64,000 nt of DNA, taken from assembly GCA_977006965.1 (NCBI GenBank), contig OZ345371.1, positions 806,001 through 870,000 of the forward strand, in the 5' to 3' direction. Of this stretch, positions 22,686-31,937 are shown in pieces. Made by a program: the position numbers and the translations under genes. The notes beneath the pieces were generated by a model that saw nothing but the letters and a program-made list of their open reading frames with translations, had not been told where the DNA came from and did not search any database. Position 1 is the first letter of the stretch; the number at the start of each line of letters is the position of its first letter. The stretch is from Phymatolithon calcareum. Its lineage: Eukaryota > Rhodophyta > Florideophyceae > Hapalidiales.

Positions 22686-24560
22686 TGTGACCGGGTAATG
22701 AGATAGCAGTATGAACGGGAAGCTGCTCTGTTGTTGGTGAATACCGGCGTTGAGGGCTTCTAGAATAAAAACCTGCAATTTCCGACCATAAGTTTCGCAG
22801 ATAGCTCAGGCGAGGCTTGGAACATTTCTGAGAAAATTCCATCGGCTGCAGCGGCTTTTCATTTTGGGGCCCGATGAATGGCCGCTGCAATTTCATCCTC
22901 TAGTTCTGGGGTGTAGTCAAAAGCTAGTTTCTTCATCTCATGGTCTTCGAATGTGAATGAGATAGCATGAGCGTAAGCTAGAAATTCTTTCGGTTCCAGT
23001 TGGATTCCTATTGCTGAGTTTTTCAAGACGTACCTAGTTTACGGTTTGAGATTTTACTCAGCATTGCAGTGGCCTTGTCAGCAGGGGAGTTTGACATGTC
23101 TTGCACGAACTCTTGAAAACATTTGTGTTTTTTCGATGTTACTTTGCTCCTGATGGTCTTATGTACTTTTCGGTACTCTTGCCAGTCGTCGGGATTTTTC
23201 GTGAGTTAAGCATTCCGGAACAAGCGGGATCTTTTAGCTCGAGGTCCCAGTATCTTGTGAATCTTCCTCCTCGCGGTTATCTTCCGGCAAGCCAAGGGGA
23301 TTTGAGGGCTTTGCAAGCTTTCTCGCACAGTGAATTAAGCTCGTGGTGAGTGGAAACTGTTCCCAATCTTTCGATTAATGCGGGTATATGCTTCGTGAAT
23401 TATTCTGCAGCCCGGGATTTAGCAAGAGGATCAGAACGTTTATGAAGCGGGACTGTATACGATTTTTCCATTTTTGGAGTCATCAAATTCGATGTGGATA
23501 CAACCGGGAGGAGATCGCTGCACCCTCCCCAAGATCCATTCAGCAGTCTTGCGGGACCGCACTGGATTCTTTTCGAGATGAATAGTTCAATGCAGCTTTT
23601 TCGAGACTGTGCATGAAAGGTTGGCTCTCTTGGCGCATTTATCTTGTAACGAAAACTCTAACAGCATTGAAGAATTGGAACTCCTCTGTTATTCTGTCTT
23701 TCGTCCCAGAGCTCGTGCTCGCATTAAAGCCCCCACAGAATAATGCGGGGCCAGTTGCATGTCTTCGTAGGATTTCTGTAGCTTTCATATACTCCTTCGG
23801 GCTGGAGAGAGGTGAGATATATGCGGCAACCACGATGATTCCGAGTACGGAAATTGACATGATTTGGTACATGTGGGTCGAATTTTTTCGAAGGACTCGG
23901 TATTTGAGTCCAGGTCGGATGAGAAGGGCGACACATACTCGAGGAATGTTTGTTCTTGATTTCTTCTGGCCATGAATAGAGATTGGTGAGGGCTTTCGTG
24001 GGGTCAATTCGCACGGCCAAGGAAACGGACTAGAATCGTGACATCCCAGATGCGTTGGCAGTTCGTGGGAAGCATTATTTCTCGAAGATCCGCAACGAAA
24101 TGGAAGCCAAATGCATCAATAAAAACTCCCTGGATATTAGTTTCTTACTACGGCTGCAAAGCTTCCGGGTCATTTTCCAATATCATTGCGGTTGCCGGTC
24201 AACAGGATGGAAGCAGCTTCTGCTCTCTGCGAACCATCTTATCCTGCTTCCAGGTGCATAGGGGTGATTCAGCATTTCTTGTAAGACATGTACTGCGGCA
24301 AAAAACCGCACCTCATATGAAGGTCACGCTGTTGCAGCAGACAGCGTCAGTTCCTTCACAGTTCATTTCCGCGAATCGGCAAAACCCCCGCTCCCCCGAC
24401 ATTGAAAAGGGCGGTACTGACCATCTCGAGAATATCTTCATCCTCACCGCAAAGAATGAGAGTTTTTCCTGCGGTGGAGTATTACAGAAGATGGCACTGC
24501 CCTCCTTTTGCATCCCCCATTACTGTGGGCGCACGCACTATTTCAAACGTATACTCTTAA

Positions 24561-24942
24561 TTGCTCCCCAATTGTTCTACTACATGCATATTTCTCTATT
24601 TCTATAATATTAGATTATCTACTACGGTCTTGAAAGCATGCTGGGCTGCACTTTGCGTCTCTGAAGGAAAACACTTGCCAGATACGAAAAGTGGATTCTA
24701 TCATTTCAGGCAACGCTCTTATTTATATTTTTATATCCATGTGTCTTAACACCGACTTTGCGAGAGAGGACAACCTGACTCTGCAACAGGTAGAGGCTCG
24801 ACTTCGGGCATGCAATGACGAGTCACTGCCTTAGGGACCAGGCGATATACCAGATGAACAAGTTAGGCAAAGTTGCTTCCATACTGTCTTAGGAGTGCTA
24901 ATGACGGTTTTCAAATAAGTAACAAAACAGTTGCTTAACTAA
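24561..24942. other. AT-rich spacer
   Basis: No gene recognised. A 36-base segment at 24770-24805 (ctgactctgcaacaggt.. ggctcgact) also occurs on the minus strand at about 25447-25482 within the 5S chimera, so it is probably LINE derived. Confidence 0.4.
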
Positions 24943-25201
24943 GAATCCATGTAACAGCCGGGACAAAGTGGCCTTCGTAATAAGAGACCCGAAAAATTAT
25001 CAAATCGCCTATTTACTCTATAGAAAAGAAAATGGTGCCAATGGGTTGGGAACCTTCTGATCAATCGATTGCCAACTTCTCTTAGAGGTGAGCGCTTTCT
25101 CGCTGCAGCCGGAGTACGCTAGAGAAGGGGCGATTTAGGTGCAAAATAATATTTTGGTTATCATTTTATGATAACCATCGTTTACGGAAGTGAAAAGCAC
25201 T

Positions 25202-25660
25202 TTTTTTGAATTTTGAATTTATTAAACGCCCTCAGAAACACTCATAAGACTGTAAGGGAGATGCGTTTCAGATGCTACTACCTTGGTAGCTCCGTTAAAG
25301 CCCGCAAAAGCTCGTTGCTATCGTCGTAGCCCTAGCTGCAAAAACCCTCCTCCAGAGAAGGTGGAGGGAAAAGCTTAGAGTCCACTTGTCCTGTTCGTAG
25401 GAATCTCAGCGTCGCCGTTCTATTTTGTCTTGGTCTATTCCAGCAGTCGAGCCCCGACCTGTTGCAGAGTCAGCGTCTCGGACCGGTAAAGTGGAATCGC
25501 GGCGACCTGATGGCCCCGTACGCCCGTATGAGAGTGAAAAACGAAGGACACTGGGGATTCCCTAGTGATCCCTCACCTCAGTACTAATCGAGCTTGTCGA
25601 ACCTTATCTTGCAAGTTCGGAATGGGTTTGCGAGAATGTTTCTGAAGTATGGTCCTTCGT
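25202..25660 (-). mobile_element. 5S rRNA-LINE chimeric retroelement (SINE3-like)
   Basis: Read on the minus strand: a complete 120-nt 5S rRNA sequence (25660-25541), TTTT, a 92-nt segment of LINE-like DNA (25536-25445), a 236-nt copy of the L-B 3' UTR (25441-25206, near identical to 2552-2787) and an A-rich end (A6-7). It is flanked by a perfect 13-bp target duplication, agtgaaaagcact, at 25189-25201 and 25661-25673; the right copy abuts the first base of the 5S. This is the structure of 5S-derived SINEs (SINE3) and also of LINE template-switch chimeras such as those known with U6 in mammals. One copy is present in the window, so a family cannot be claimed. Confidence 0.85.
25541..25660 (-). 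rRNA. 5S rRNA-like sequence (retrocopy)
   Basis: A 120-nt sequence whose ends pair perfectly (ACGAAGGAC with GTCCTTCGT, helix I). It carries the conserved 5S blocks CCCATTCCGAACTT (loop B/C region) and GATTAGTACTGAGGTGAGGG, followed by ATCACTAGGGAATCCCC (internal control region box C side and loop E/helix IV). It is followed by TTTT as a mature 5S transcript would be. Because it is joined to a LINE tail and flanked by a target duplication, it is read here as a retrotransposed copy; it may still contain a working internal pol III promoter. A single 5S gene of the array type is not implied. Confidence 0.85.
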
Positions 25661-26057
25661 AGTGAAAAGCACTGCTCTTGCTGCCATGATCAGATGTGAA
25701 GGAAGCGAAAAGCTAAAAACTGCACCCAAGATGGCCAAAAACGCTCGCAATTCGAACGACAGCTATACTCTTAGATCTGTACTGTATCCGCTATCCCATG
25801 CATTGGGCCTCGATTCTACTGGGATCGTAGCGGAGTTGATAATTTTCACCACCACGTAATCCTGTGTCCCGGCTGTTACATGGATTCCTAATTAAAAAAA
25901 AACTTTTTTCGCCGATTTCGAGGAAGATTTTAGATTTCGAAATATCTAATTTTTTGCGGAAAAGTATGAAAAGGACATGAATCGAAAGCTCTCGATGTGC
26001 TCTCCTCGAAGAAGAAAGCTGAAAATTTTCAATGCTAGTAAAATAATAGTCATATTA

Positions 26058-26130
26058 TGACTAGAAAGGTGCTGAATTTCCTCCAGTTGGGACACATGGT
26101 ATCTTCTCAATAAATCCATTTAATTACGTT
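26058..26130 (+). mobile_element. L-D 3'-end stub
   Basis: About 73 bp matching only the last part of L-D: ctagaaaggtgc.., cagttgggacacatggta and the family end TCTCAATAAATCCATTTAAT. The same end occurs on the minus strand at 5556 and 27713 and on the plus strand at 53463. No target duplication was found. Confidence 0.55.
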
Positions 26131-26216
26131 GTGCTCTAATCCCTCGTGTACTCCGGTTGAAAACCATCACTGTCATCAGACTTTGCCGCAATAGAAATAA
26201 TAAGGAGATGTGCACA

Positions 26217-26362
26217 GTAAGTCGAGATAACAAATGAAAGTAAAACGTAAGAGTACTAGGCCCGAGTGGGTACAATAGGACCCGAGGGCGGAGCCCGAGG
26301 GACTATTGTACCCACGAGGACCAGGTACGAGCAGGATTTACACATTTGTTATCCCGGCTTAC
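26217..26362. repeat. Palindromic miniature element
   Basis: A 146-bp imperfect palindrome. The outer arms are gtaagtcgagataacaaatg and (reverse complement of the right arm) gtaagccgggataacaaatg; the inner arms are gtgggtacaata / tattgtacccac. The centre reads CCCGAGGGCGGAGCCCGAGG. A similar style of centre (CCGAGGCGCAGCCGAGG) is in the element at 47010-47131. Confidence 0.6.
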
Positions 26363-26374
26363 GGTACACATACG

Positions 26375-26962
26375 ACTTGTTTTTGTAGACGCGAGAAAAC
26401 ACGCCGTTTTGAAAAGCACAAGTTTGTTGCCAATGGAAGCTCCCACATAAAGTACAAAAATGATTCTTTCACTGGACCACTACGAACCGAAACGATGGTA
26501 AAGCGGTCCATGCCCAGACTGTTACCGTTTTCTGTTCACGTTTTCAAAATATTAGAAAAAACTAACTTATTTAGTTCTTACCTCTGCACAAAAATTAAGT
26601 GAGAAAAAACTTATTTTTTCGTCTTCCCCTTCTCAAATTCTTGAGAAAATCTATCTTATTTTTCTTTCCTCTCCGAGGAATAATGCAGTGATTTACATCT
26701 TATAAAATCCTCGTCACATCAAAATAAACAATCGAATTTAAGCTTCCTGCTTATTTTTCCCGCATCAGGTTTTATAAGTTGAAGGTTGACCGGGTTTGGA
26801 AGATCATCTGGCCAATAGAACTGAGTTTTAATGAAAGTAATATGAGCGCTGAAAATGCTCAATTTTAGATGAACTATTAAATATTTATGGGTCCAAGCTC
26901 ACATTTACTTTCGTTAGTTACGTGAAAGCAGCTCGTGTTTTCTCGCGTCTACAAAAACAAGT
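26375..26962. mobile_element. DNA element with 29-bp perfect inverted ends
   Basis: The first 29 bases (acttgtttttgtagacgcga and gaaaacacg) are repeated exactly, inverted, at 26934-26962. There is no transposase. The right 205 bp (26755-26962) recur in inverted orientation at 54619-54822, so this is a repeat family. No target duplication could be seen. Confidence 0.65.
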
Positions 26963-27712
26963 AAATATAAGGATTTCATTACAGAAACTAAATTTTGAGA
27001 AGGATTTGCGGACCAAGAAGTCGGTATTATAGAGATTTGCCTTGGATTTTTCTTGGATTATATTTTGAAAGGACTATTCATTCTCCTATACAGCACTCTG
27101 GAAGTATTCCTAAGAGAAAATTCGCTCCGGACGAGAAATATGAAGCCCATGTATTCAGTCTGTTTGCTGCGACGGGCACAAAGCTCGAGTGTAGCGTATC
27201 TAATGGAAATAAACAGCTGATCGGACTCTGTCTTTGAAGAAAGATACGGTTGCATCGTGTGCATTTCATTGGGCATTCTGATCTTCCATCTTATACTTCT
27301 CATGAGGGAAGTCCATCGGATAAAAACTATGCTCTCAGGCTTTGAGGCCGTTTGCTGGCAGAGTTTCCAATCATCGAATTCCATTCACTCTTGGATCGCG
27401 ACTCCATATATATCCGGCATTGTGTACCTTGGCTTTGCAGATATGGATTTGTTCCCGTTCTATTACTGTTCGTACATTGCGGATATAGTTCGAGTCAAAT
27501 CCGTCTCACATGGTATGTCTAATCTTCCGCGACTTTTTCGAAGCACTGTTCACGAATTTTTTCGAACTGTCTAAGTTTCCAGAGTGAAAAATGGACTGAA
27601 TCTCTTCCCGATCCTTTTCAATATACTACTTGGCGATTAGGCCCTTAGGCTCGCTAAGTCTCGCCCAGTCACGGACAGGAGGAAATATATCAATATGCAG
27701 ATTAATTGAGTA
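26963..27712. other. Unassigned DNA
   Basis: Short overlapping frames on both strands (for example 27257-27574 plus and 27058-27384 minus) have no recognisable domain or start context. I cannot support a gene here. Confidence 0.4.
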
Positions 27713-28500
27713 GTGATTAAACGGATTTATTGAGAAAGTACCTTGTGTCCCAACTGGAGGAAAGTTGGCACCTTTCTAGGCATATTCTACTACCATTGAC
27801 TAATTCCCGCTTCCTTAATCGGAAATACATACAATCACGTCAATTGCTCTAGTCACGTCAATATCTTCTATCGGGGTCCATGTAGGCTTCTTCAGGATTC
27901 TGTTGAGTGTTCCAACTCCCCATGATACTTGACTGCCCATTTCTTCAATTAAATTCGCTGAGTTTCTCGGAAAATGGCCTACAAACAACCTTTCACATAG
28001 AATTCTGTATCTGCTTTATTTCAATCTCACTGCTTGGTGCGGTATACTATTCTTGGCGAACGTAATTTTCCTGATGCGGTACTCTTCTTGCAGTTCGCAT
28101 ACTGGCCAGAGGCCAGATCTATCTTTAAAGGCAGTTGCCGAGTTTGATTCCAGTGTCCAGTCGAGAGTTTCGAGTTCTAGATCTTCCCCTGTGTCTTTTG
28201 TCTCCTCCACATTGATTATTCTTTTTTAGCTTCCGTAGCAGGTGCTGTCAACGGAACTCGTTGGCACAGTTTCAAAAGTCTTCTCCAGCCGCGCTGCCCA
28301 CTTCCCTAATAGTATCGCTGCAATATCCTTCTGAATTCTCACTGCTGTTTTCCATACACCGATTCTGCCTCGTGTTATATGCTCAGCGTACTTAGACACT
28401 ACCCAGATAAAAGCTTTGAAGAGCTTGATGCTCTTTTCGGTGCTGCATCCCCTTCTTTTCATGCCTAGGTTGCTCATGAGCCTTACTTTTTGGCTTACGC

Positions 28501-28993
28501 TAATGAACCCTCGCGGATCAGCACGATCGAAGCGCGAGCGGTGAGGGAAAAACAATTTTCAGCCGAGGGGCTGGAATGGAATATGCTGGTGATGTCGCAA
28601 AGGGAGCTGCGCTGTTCTCGCTAGTGCGATGCCTTTTTTGTTCTACCTGCAAGCCGCGCTTCTCCTGAGTACGTCTACTATGTGTGGCGCGCTCTCAGAT
28701 TGCTCAGGGAGCGAGGCAACACATCGTCGCGATGACTCGTCCCTCGGACGAGAGATAATCTAGCAGCTTCGATAAGCACCTGTCATAAAGTTTTCTAACA
28801 TTCGCGCGGCACTGTAACCGTCGCAGGGCAGTGAGAAACTATGGTATACGTACAGTAAATGGTGCTCGCACGACCACGGGTCGGAGCGCCTCCTCTTTCA
28901 GAACGTGTAGATCGAAAACTCTAACACACACGTACAGTACTATTAATCGCCATACGGCCATCACCGCAGTACAGACTATTACTGGTAAGGCTT
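28501..28993. other. Unrecognised ~495-bp insertion in L-D
   Basis: L-D at 6350 reads continuously from ..ccgtgcgcttttgaatcgc, while here about 495 bp of other DNA separates ttggcttacgc (28500) from acgcttttgaatcgc (29003). The insert has no ORF with a known domain and no clear inverted ends; ttacgc / ttacacgc may be a small duplication. It contains TGTAACCGTCGCAGGGC and several GTAC-rich motifs without obvious meaning. Confidence 0.4.
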
Positions 28994-29712
28994 TAGCGCG
29001 TTACACGCTTTTGAATCGCTCCATAATCCAGTCGACAAGAATACCGTTAGCGTCAATTGTCATCCCGAGATATTCTGCAGTGCGTCGTATTTCAACTCTC
29101 TCGTCTGCCAGTATGATAGGTTTTCATCCTTCCACATGTGAGTATGACTGAACATTTTCGGGTCGACTAAGACATTCGCTAGACCCATGCCCACTCGGAG
29201 AATTCCTAGCGTATTTTCCGTAGTTCTTCTTCGTTCCTTGCCATTAGTATGACGTCGTCGGCAAACATGCTCAATAGAAGGCTCGCGTCAGAACCATTGA
29301 GTTTAATGGCCGTGACTCATTCTGCCAGTGTATCTATGAGGATTTTGAATAGTGTGGAGCTAACGGGACATCTTTGGGGGACTCCGCGTACGCTTTTCCC
29401 CTGAGTTCTTCCTGCGCCTTTCATGAAAGTTAACGTAGTCTTCTGTAGCGAGGAGGCAAGGGATGAAACATTTGCTGATAGTCTGAGGTCGATTTCTCAC
29501 ATAAGCTCCTCTCTTGGGACTCGGTCGCATGCTGAATTTAGGTCTTCCTGGTCTCCGACTTGCTATGCCAGGGAGGATGGCCCTCTTCGTTCCATTTCTG
29601 GGCTGGAAGCCAATTTGGGGTCTGTTGAATCCACATTACATCCATATCAGTTTGGCAACTGCTGACTCAAATAATTTGTGAGCCTGCGATAATAGGACAA
29701 AATCTGGGTGTA

Positions 29713-30149
29713 GAAAGCAGCAGTGAAAATTCAGAAGGACATTGCGACGATCCTATTCGGGACGTGGGCAGCGAGGGACTGGAGAAGATTAATGAAACTC
29801 TGCCACATAGAGCCGTGGGTGTTTCGCCGACCGCACCTGCTCCGGAAGCTAAGAAGAAGATTAAGCATGATTGTGGAGGAGACAGATGACACAGAGGCAG
29901 AGCTAGAACCCGAAACTCTCGAACGTATACTGGAATCAAACGCGACACGGACATTCAAGATAATCTGACCTTCGGCGAGTACGGGAACAGCAAGAAGAAC
30001 ACCGGAACAGGAAAATTACGTTCGCCAAGAATAGTATACCGCACCAAGCAGTGAGGATGAGAGAAAGCAAACACTGAATTCTTTGTGCAAGGTGGTTTGT
30101 AGGGCATTTTCCGAGATTTCGTCCAGTTGGGGCACATGGTAAATTCATT
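29713..30149 (+). mobile_element. L-D 3' fragment inserted antisense in L-D
   Basis: A plus-strand frame, 29723-29968, reads IQKDIATILFGTWAARDWRR and MIVEETDDTEAELEPETLER, continuing in another frame to SIPHQAVRMRES, and ends with the L-D tail near 30149. The host L-D sequence cgataata..gtgtag at 29685-29712 is repeated with changes at about 30152-30175, consistent with an old target duplication of about 25 bp. Confidence 0.6.
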
Positions 30150-31235
30150 TAATGACGATAAGAGAGGAATCGGTTAGCAATCTTTTTGGTCAGCCTGGGT
30201 CTCTGTTCTTGAATATTGGAACCGCCAGCGTCTTATTCCAATCGTCAGGCCAGCAGTCGAGCTGGCCGCCTTTTGTTATCGTAGCTAGCAGAAAGCTACA
30301 GCTATCCTATGGGGTGAGTACGAACGCTTCGAAGAAAATGCCATCCGGTTCAGCTGCATTTTTGCCTCGGGGCACGTCTTTGGGCGCTTTTGGGCTCTCG
30401 TCTTAGTGGTCGTGTGACTTAGAATTTCCTCGGTTCTACTGCTGTTCCTGGGGGTTTTTTAAACTCTGAGTTGCCATTTCCGCGGTTCTTGAGGCATATC
30501 TTTCCAGCAATTCGTCTGTATTCTCCTCTTCTTTTTCGAGAAGTCTGTTGGAGTTGAGGCGGATAGATCGTCTGTGAATTTTTTAAAGCATGCTCTTCTG
30601 TTCGCCCTGGTCATTTTTACGTTTCTATCGAGATCTCAGTGCCCTTGCCATTCAATGACCTGGATAATTCTCTGCGCCTTATTGTAGCCCCCGCCCGGAG
30701 CTTAGAAACCTTGTCCATATCTTTGGTACAGAACTGTTTAAATCACCTTGACTTCCCTGACTTCCTGTATACACACGGTTTGAAAATGATATCACAAGCA
30801 CTCCTGTAGGCCTTCTGCGAAGCTTCCATTGTATCCGCTTTATATATATATTGTATAGCTGCCGGGAGTCTTGAATTATATTCAGGCACTGCTTGTTCAT
30901 GGAGCTTTTTGTATTTCCTAGCGCTCAATGGTGGAAAGTACTCCTCGTCTCTCTGGGAGGGTTTTGCTGCCATCTTGCTAATGAGCGGTATATGATCATT
31001 CGATCCAATCCATTCGCCGTATGCCAAATGTACTGCCTGTCCGGTTGTTCCCTTACATATGATTACGTCGATCACGCTTGAGCCCAGATGGCTGTGGAAT
31101 GTTGAGCCGCACGATGAAGAGATTTGCCGTCCCCAATTTTGTGCCCAGTTAGACTGTATTTGACCTTTTCGATTCCACTTCTTGTGCCATGCCTTGTGTC
31201 GACTGTTTAGGTACCCGATCAATACTGAGTCGCTT

Positions 31236-31442
31236 CCTTCAGATTGAATGAGGAGGTCGCGTGTGTACAGCATTTCTAATGCTATGCGGACTGTCGTTGA
31301 CAGAAATTCAGCTTTTCTTTTGAGAATCCTCTCATGATTCAAGGTATTGGTTCTGCGACGTTGTGAAGAAGGCCTTCGTGCAATGTGGACACTGCAGCCT
31401 CTCCGGCACGGTAGAACCGGTCATGACAGAGGTCGCCATGGG
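31236..31442 (-). other. Short zinc-finger-like reading beside L-A
   Basis: On the minus strand an ATG at 31440 begins MATSVMTGSTVPERLQCPHC, followed by TKAFFTTSQNQYLES and a stop. CPHC resembles the first half of a C2H2 finger (compare VPCPHCSLTYSQRSNLNKH at 43.1 kb), but the His pair is displaced. L-A inserted at the ATG. It could be the first exon of a disrupted gene or part of an unknown repeat. Confidence 0.3.
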
Positions 31443-31553
31443 TGGGGGGGGGGAATTATAGGTTTTTTATTTAGAAGCCCTCAACGCCGGTATTCACCAA
31501 CACCAGAGCAGCTTCCCGTTCATACTGCCATCTCATTACCCAATCAGATCACA

Positions 31554-31904
31554 TTACACTATCATTTCTTCTAACATATGGATTTCCAAGGCTAAAAGTT
31601 TGTCAATCGCCGTTTTCGTCCCTTTTTCCCAAGATTCTTCTGCTCCTGGACTTGTCAAATTTCGTTGCAGAGTTTTCAGATTCTCTTCCGCGACCTCGTT
31701 GAAATGCTCAATGAACGACTCTGCTCTTCGTGGTGGGAAGCGGCCAAAGAACCACTTAACTGCTAGGAGTCGGTGTTTCCTGGATCGAATTTGGAGTACA
31801 GGGCCTACTTTTTCCTTAGTATCGACGGTAATTTTTCTCTCTTTTTCTTCTTCCTTTTCAATCCATTCCTTTCGTCCGCGGTGGCTCTCGTGTTTGTGAG
31901 TCAC
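31554..31904 (-). pseudogene. L-A ORF2 C-terminal tail
   Basis: A lysine and glutamate rich tail (HRGRKEWIEKEEEKERKITV) followed by RSRKHRLLAVKWFFGRFPPR and FIEHFNEVAEENLKTLQRNL. It is in the RT frame, separated by a stop. Near-identical tails are at 22266-22685 (plus) and 1310-1675 (minus). No CCHC finger or RNase H is present, which sets L-A apart from L-E. Function unknown; helical and basic, possibly nucleic-acid binding. Confidence 0.75.
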
Positions 31905-31937
31905 CAGCCCTAATACGGCTCGCTTCGGTACTGCCTC

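Larger units (their letters stand above)
17580..22787 (+). mobile_element. L-A LINE, near full length (5.2 kb), dead
   Basis: Bounded by a perfect 14-bp duplication, ataagtttcgcaga (17566-17579 and 22788-22801), inside L-G. It encodes ORF1 with a zinc knuckle, an APE endonuclease, an RT and a C-terminal tail in the order of the better copy at 31443-36766. The 3' end reads AATAAAAACCTGCAATTTCC with no poly(A). It is about 100 nt shorter at the 5' end than the minus copy and starts with a perfect 20-bp palindrome (17580-17599). Multiple stops and frameshifts exist. Confidence 0.9.
15546..24054 (-). mobile_element. L-G LINE (EN, RT), split by L-A
   Basis: Minus-strand reading from right: endonuclease pieces (NIPRVCVALLIRPGLKYRVL, YISPLSSPKEYMKATEI; 23639-24007), the segment AAADGIFSEMFQASPELSAK (near 22830) that continues across the L-A insertion as IISLWRACGRVKG (near 17550), KKGDPRDTGKYRSIALL (17470), RT motif A NIAVLDLSKACDTMPRHVL (17260), motif B KGVPQGSPLSPALYNIFMD (16800), motif C FLADDFIL (16690) and the C-terminal tail (15757-16254). 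The tail of the element is an ATCC microsatellite. It is flanked by a perfect 14-bp duplication, ttggcagttcgtgg, at 15532-15545 and 24055-24068. About 240 bp at 16955-17200 between RT motifs A and B are foreign. All frames are broken. Confidence 0.85.
14230..24560 (-). mobile_element. L-E LINE remnant split by a CACTA-like element and by L-G
   Basis: Right part (24069-24560): a decayed RNase H reading with LILCGEDEDILEM, FNVGGAGVLPIRG and a remnant of the WIPSH..NEAADELA block (WLPFRCGSSRNNASHELP). The sequence stops at a 14-bp repeat at 24055-24068 and resumes past the second copy of that repeat at 15532-15545, where the next bases match the following L-E codons (ELARRGISESSLAL in the intact insert). 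Farther left, the C-terminal finger region reads ENVA and FGLADAARSADL near 14500. Inserted blocks are L-G (15546-24054) and the CACTA-ended element (14678-15369). The whole is a pseudogene. Confidence 0.6.
24943..25887. mobile_element. DNA transposon with 24-bp inverted ends, no ORF
   Basis: The ends are inverted repeats: left GAATCCATGTAACAGCCGGG followed by ACAAAG, right (reverse complement) the same 20 bases followed by ACACAG. A weaker match continues inward (gaaaaattatcaa / gaaaattatcaa). The flanks are ctaa on both sides (24939-24942 and 25888-25891), a 4-bp duplication. Without the 5S chimera inside it (25202-25660 plus one duplication copy) the element is about 473 bp. There is no transposase, and the superfamily is not assigned. 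Confidence 0.65.
27713..31235 (-). mobile_element. L-D LINE (EN, RT), interrupted
   Basis: Minus-strand order: endonuclease region 30743-31235 (NWAQNWGRQISSSCG.., VIDVIICKGTTGQAVHLAYG), RT motif block RGVPQRCPVSSTLFKILIDT (29370) and catalytic SMFADDVILMARNEEEL (29250, intact FADD), the C-terminal tail 28016-28500, and the 3' end TCTCAATAAATCCG.. at 27713-27740. It is 5' truncated at about 31235. Later insertions are an antisense L-D piece at 29713-30149 and an unrecognised ~495-bp block at 28501-28993. Frames are broken. Confidence 0.7.

Noticed and set aside
25541-25660. Functional chromosomal 5S rRNA gene
   Set aside because: It is joined to a LINE tail and flanked by a target duplication that starts at its first base, so it is a retrocopy.
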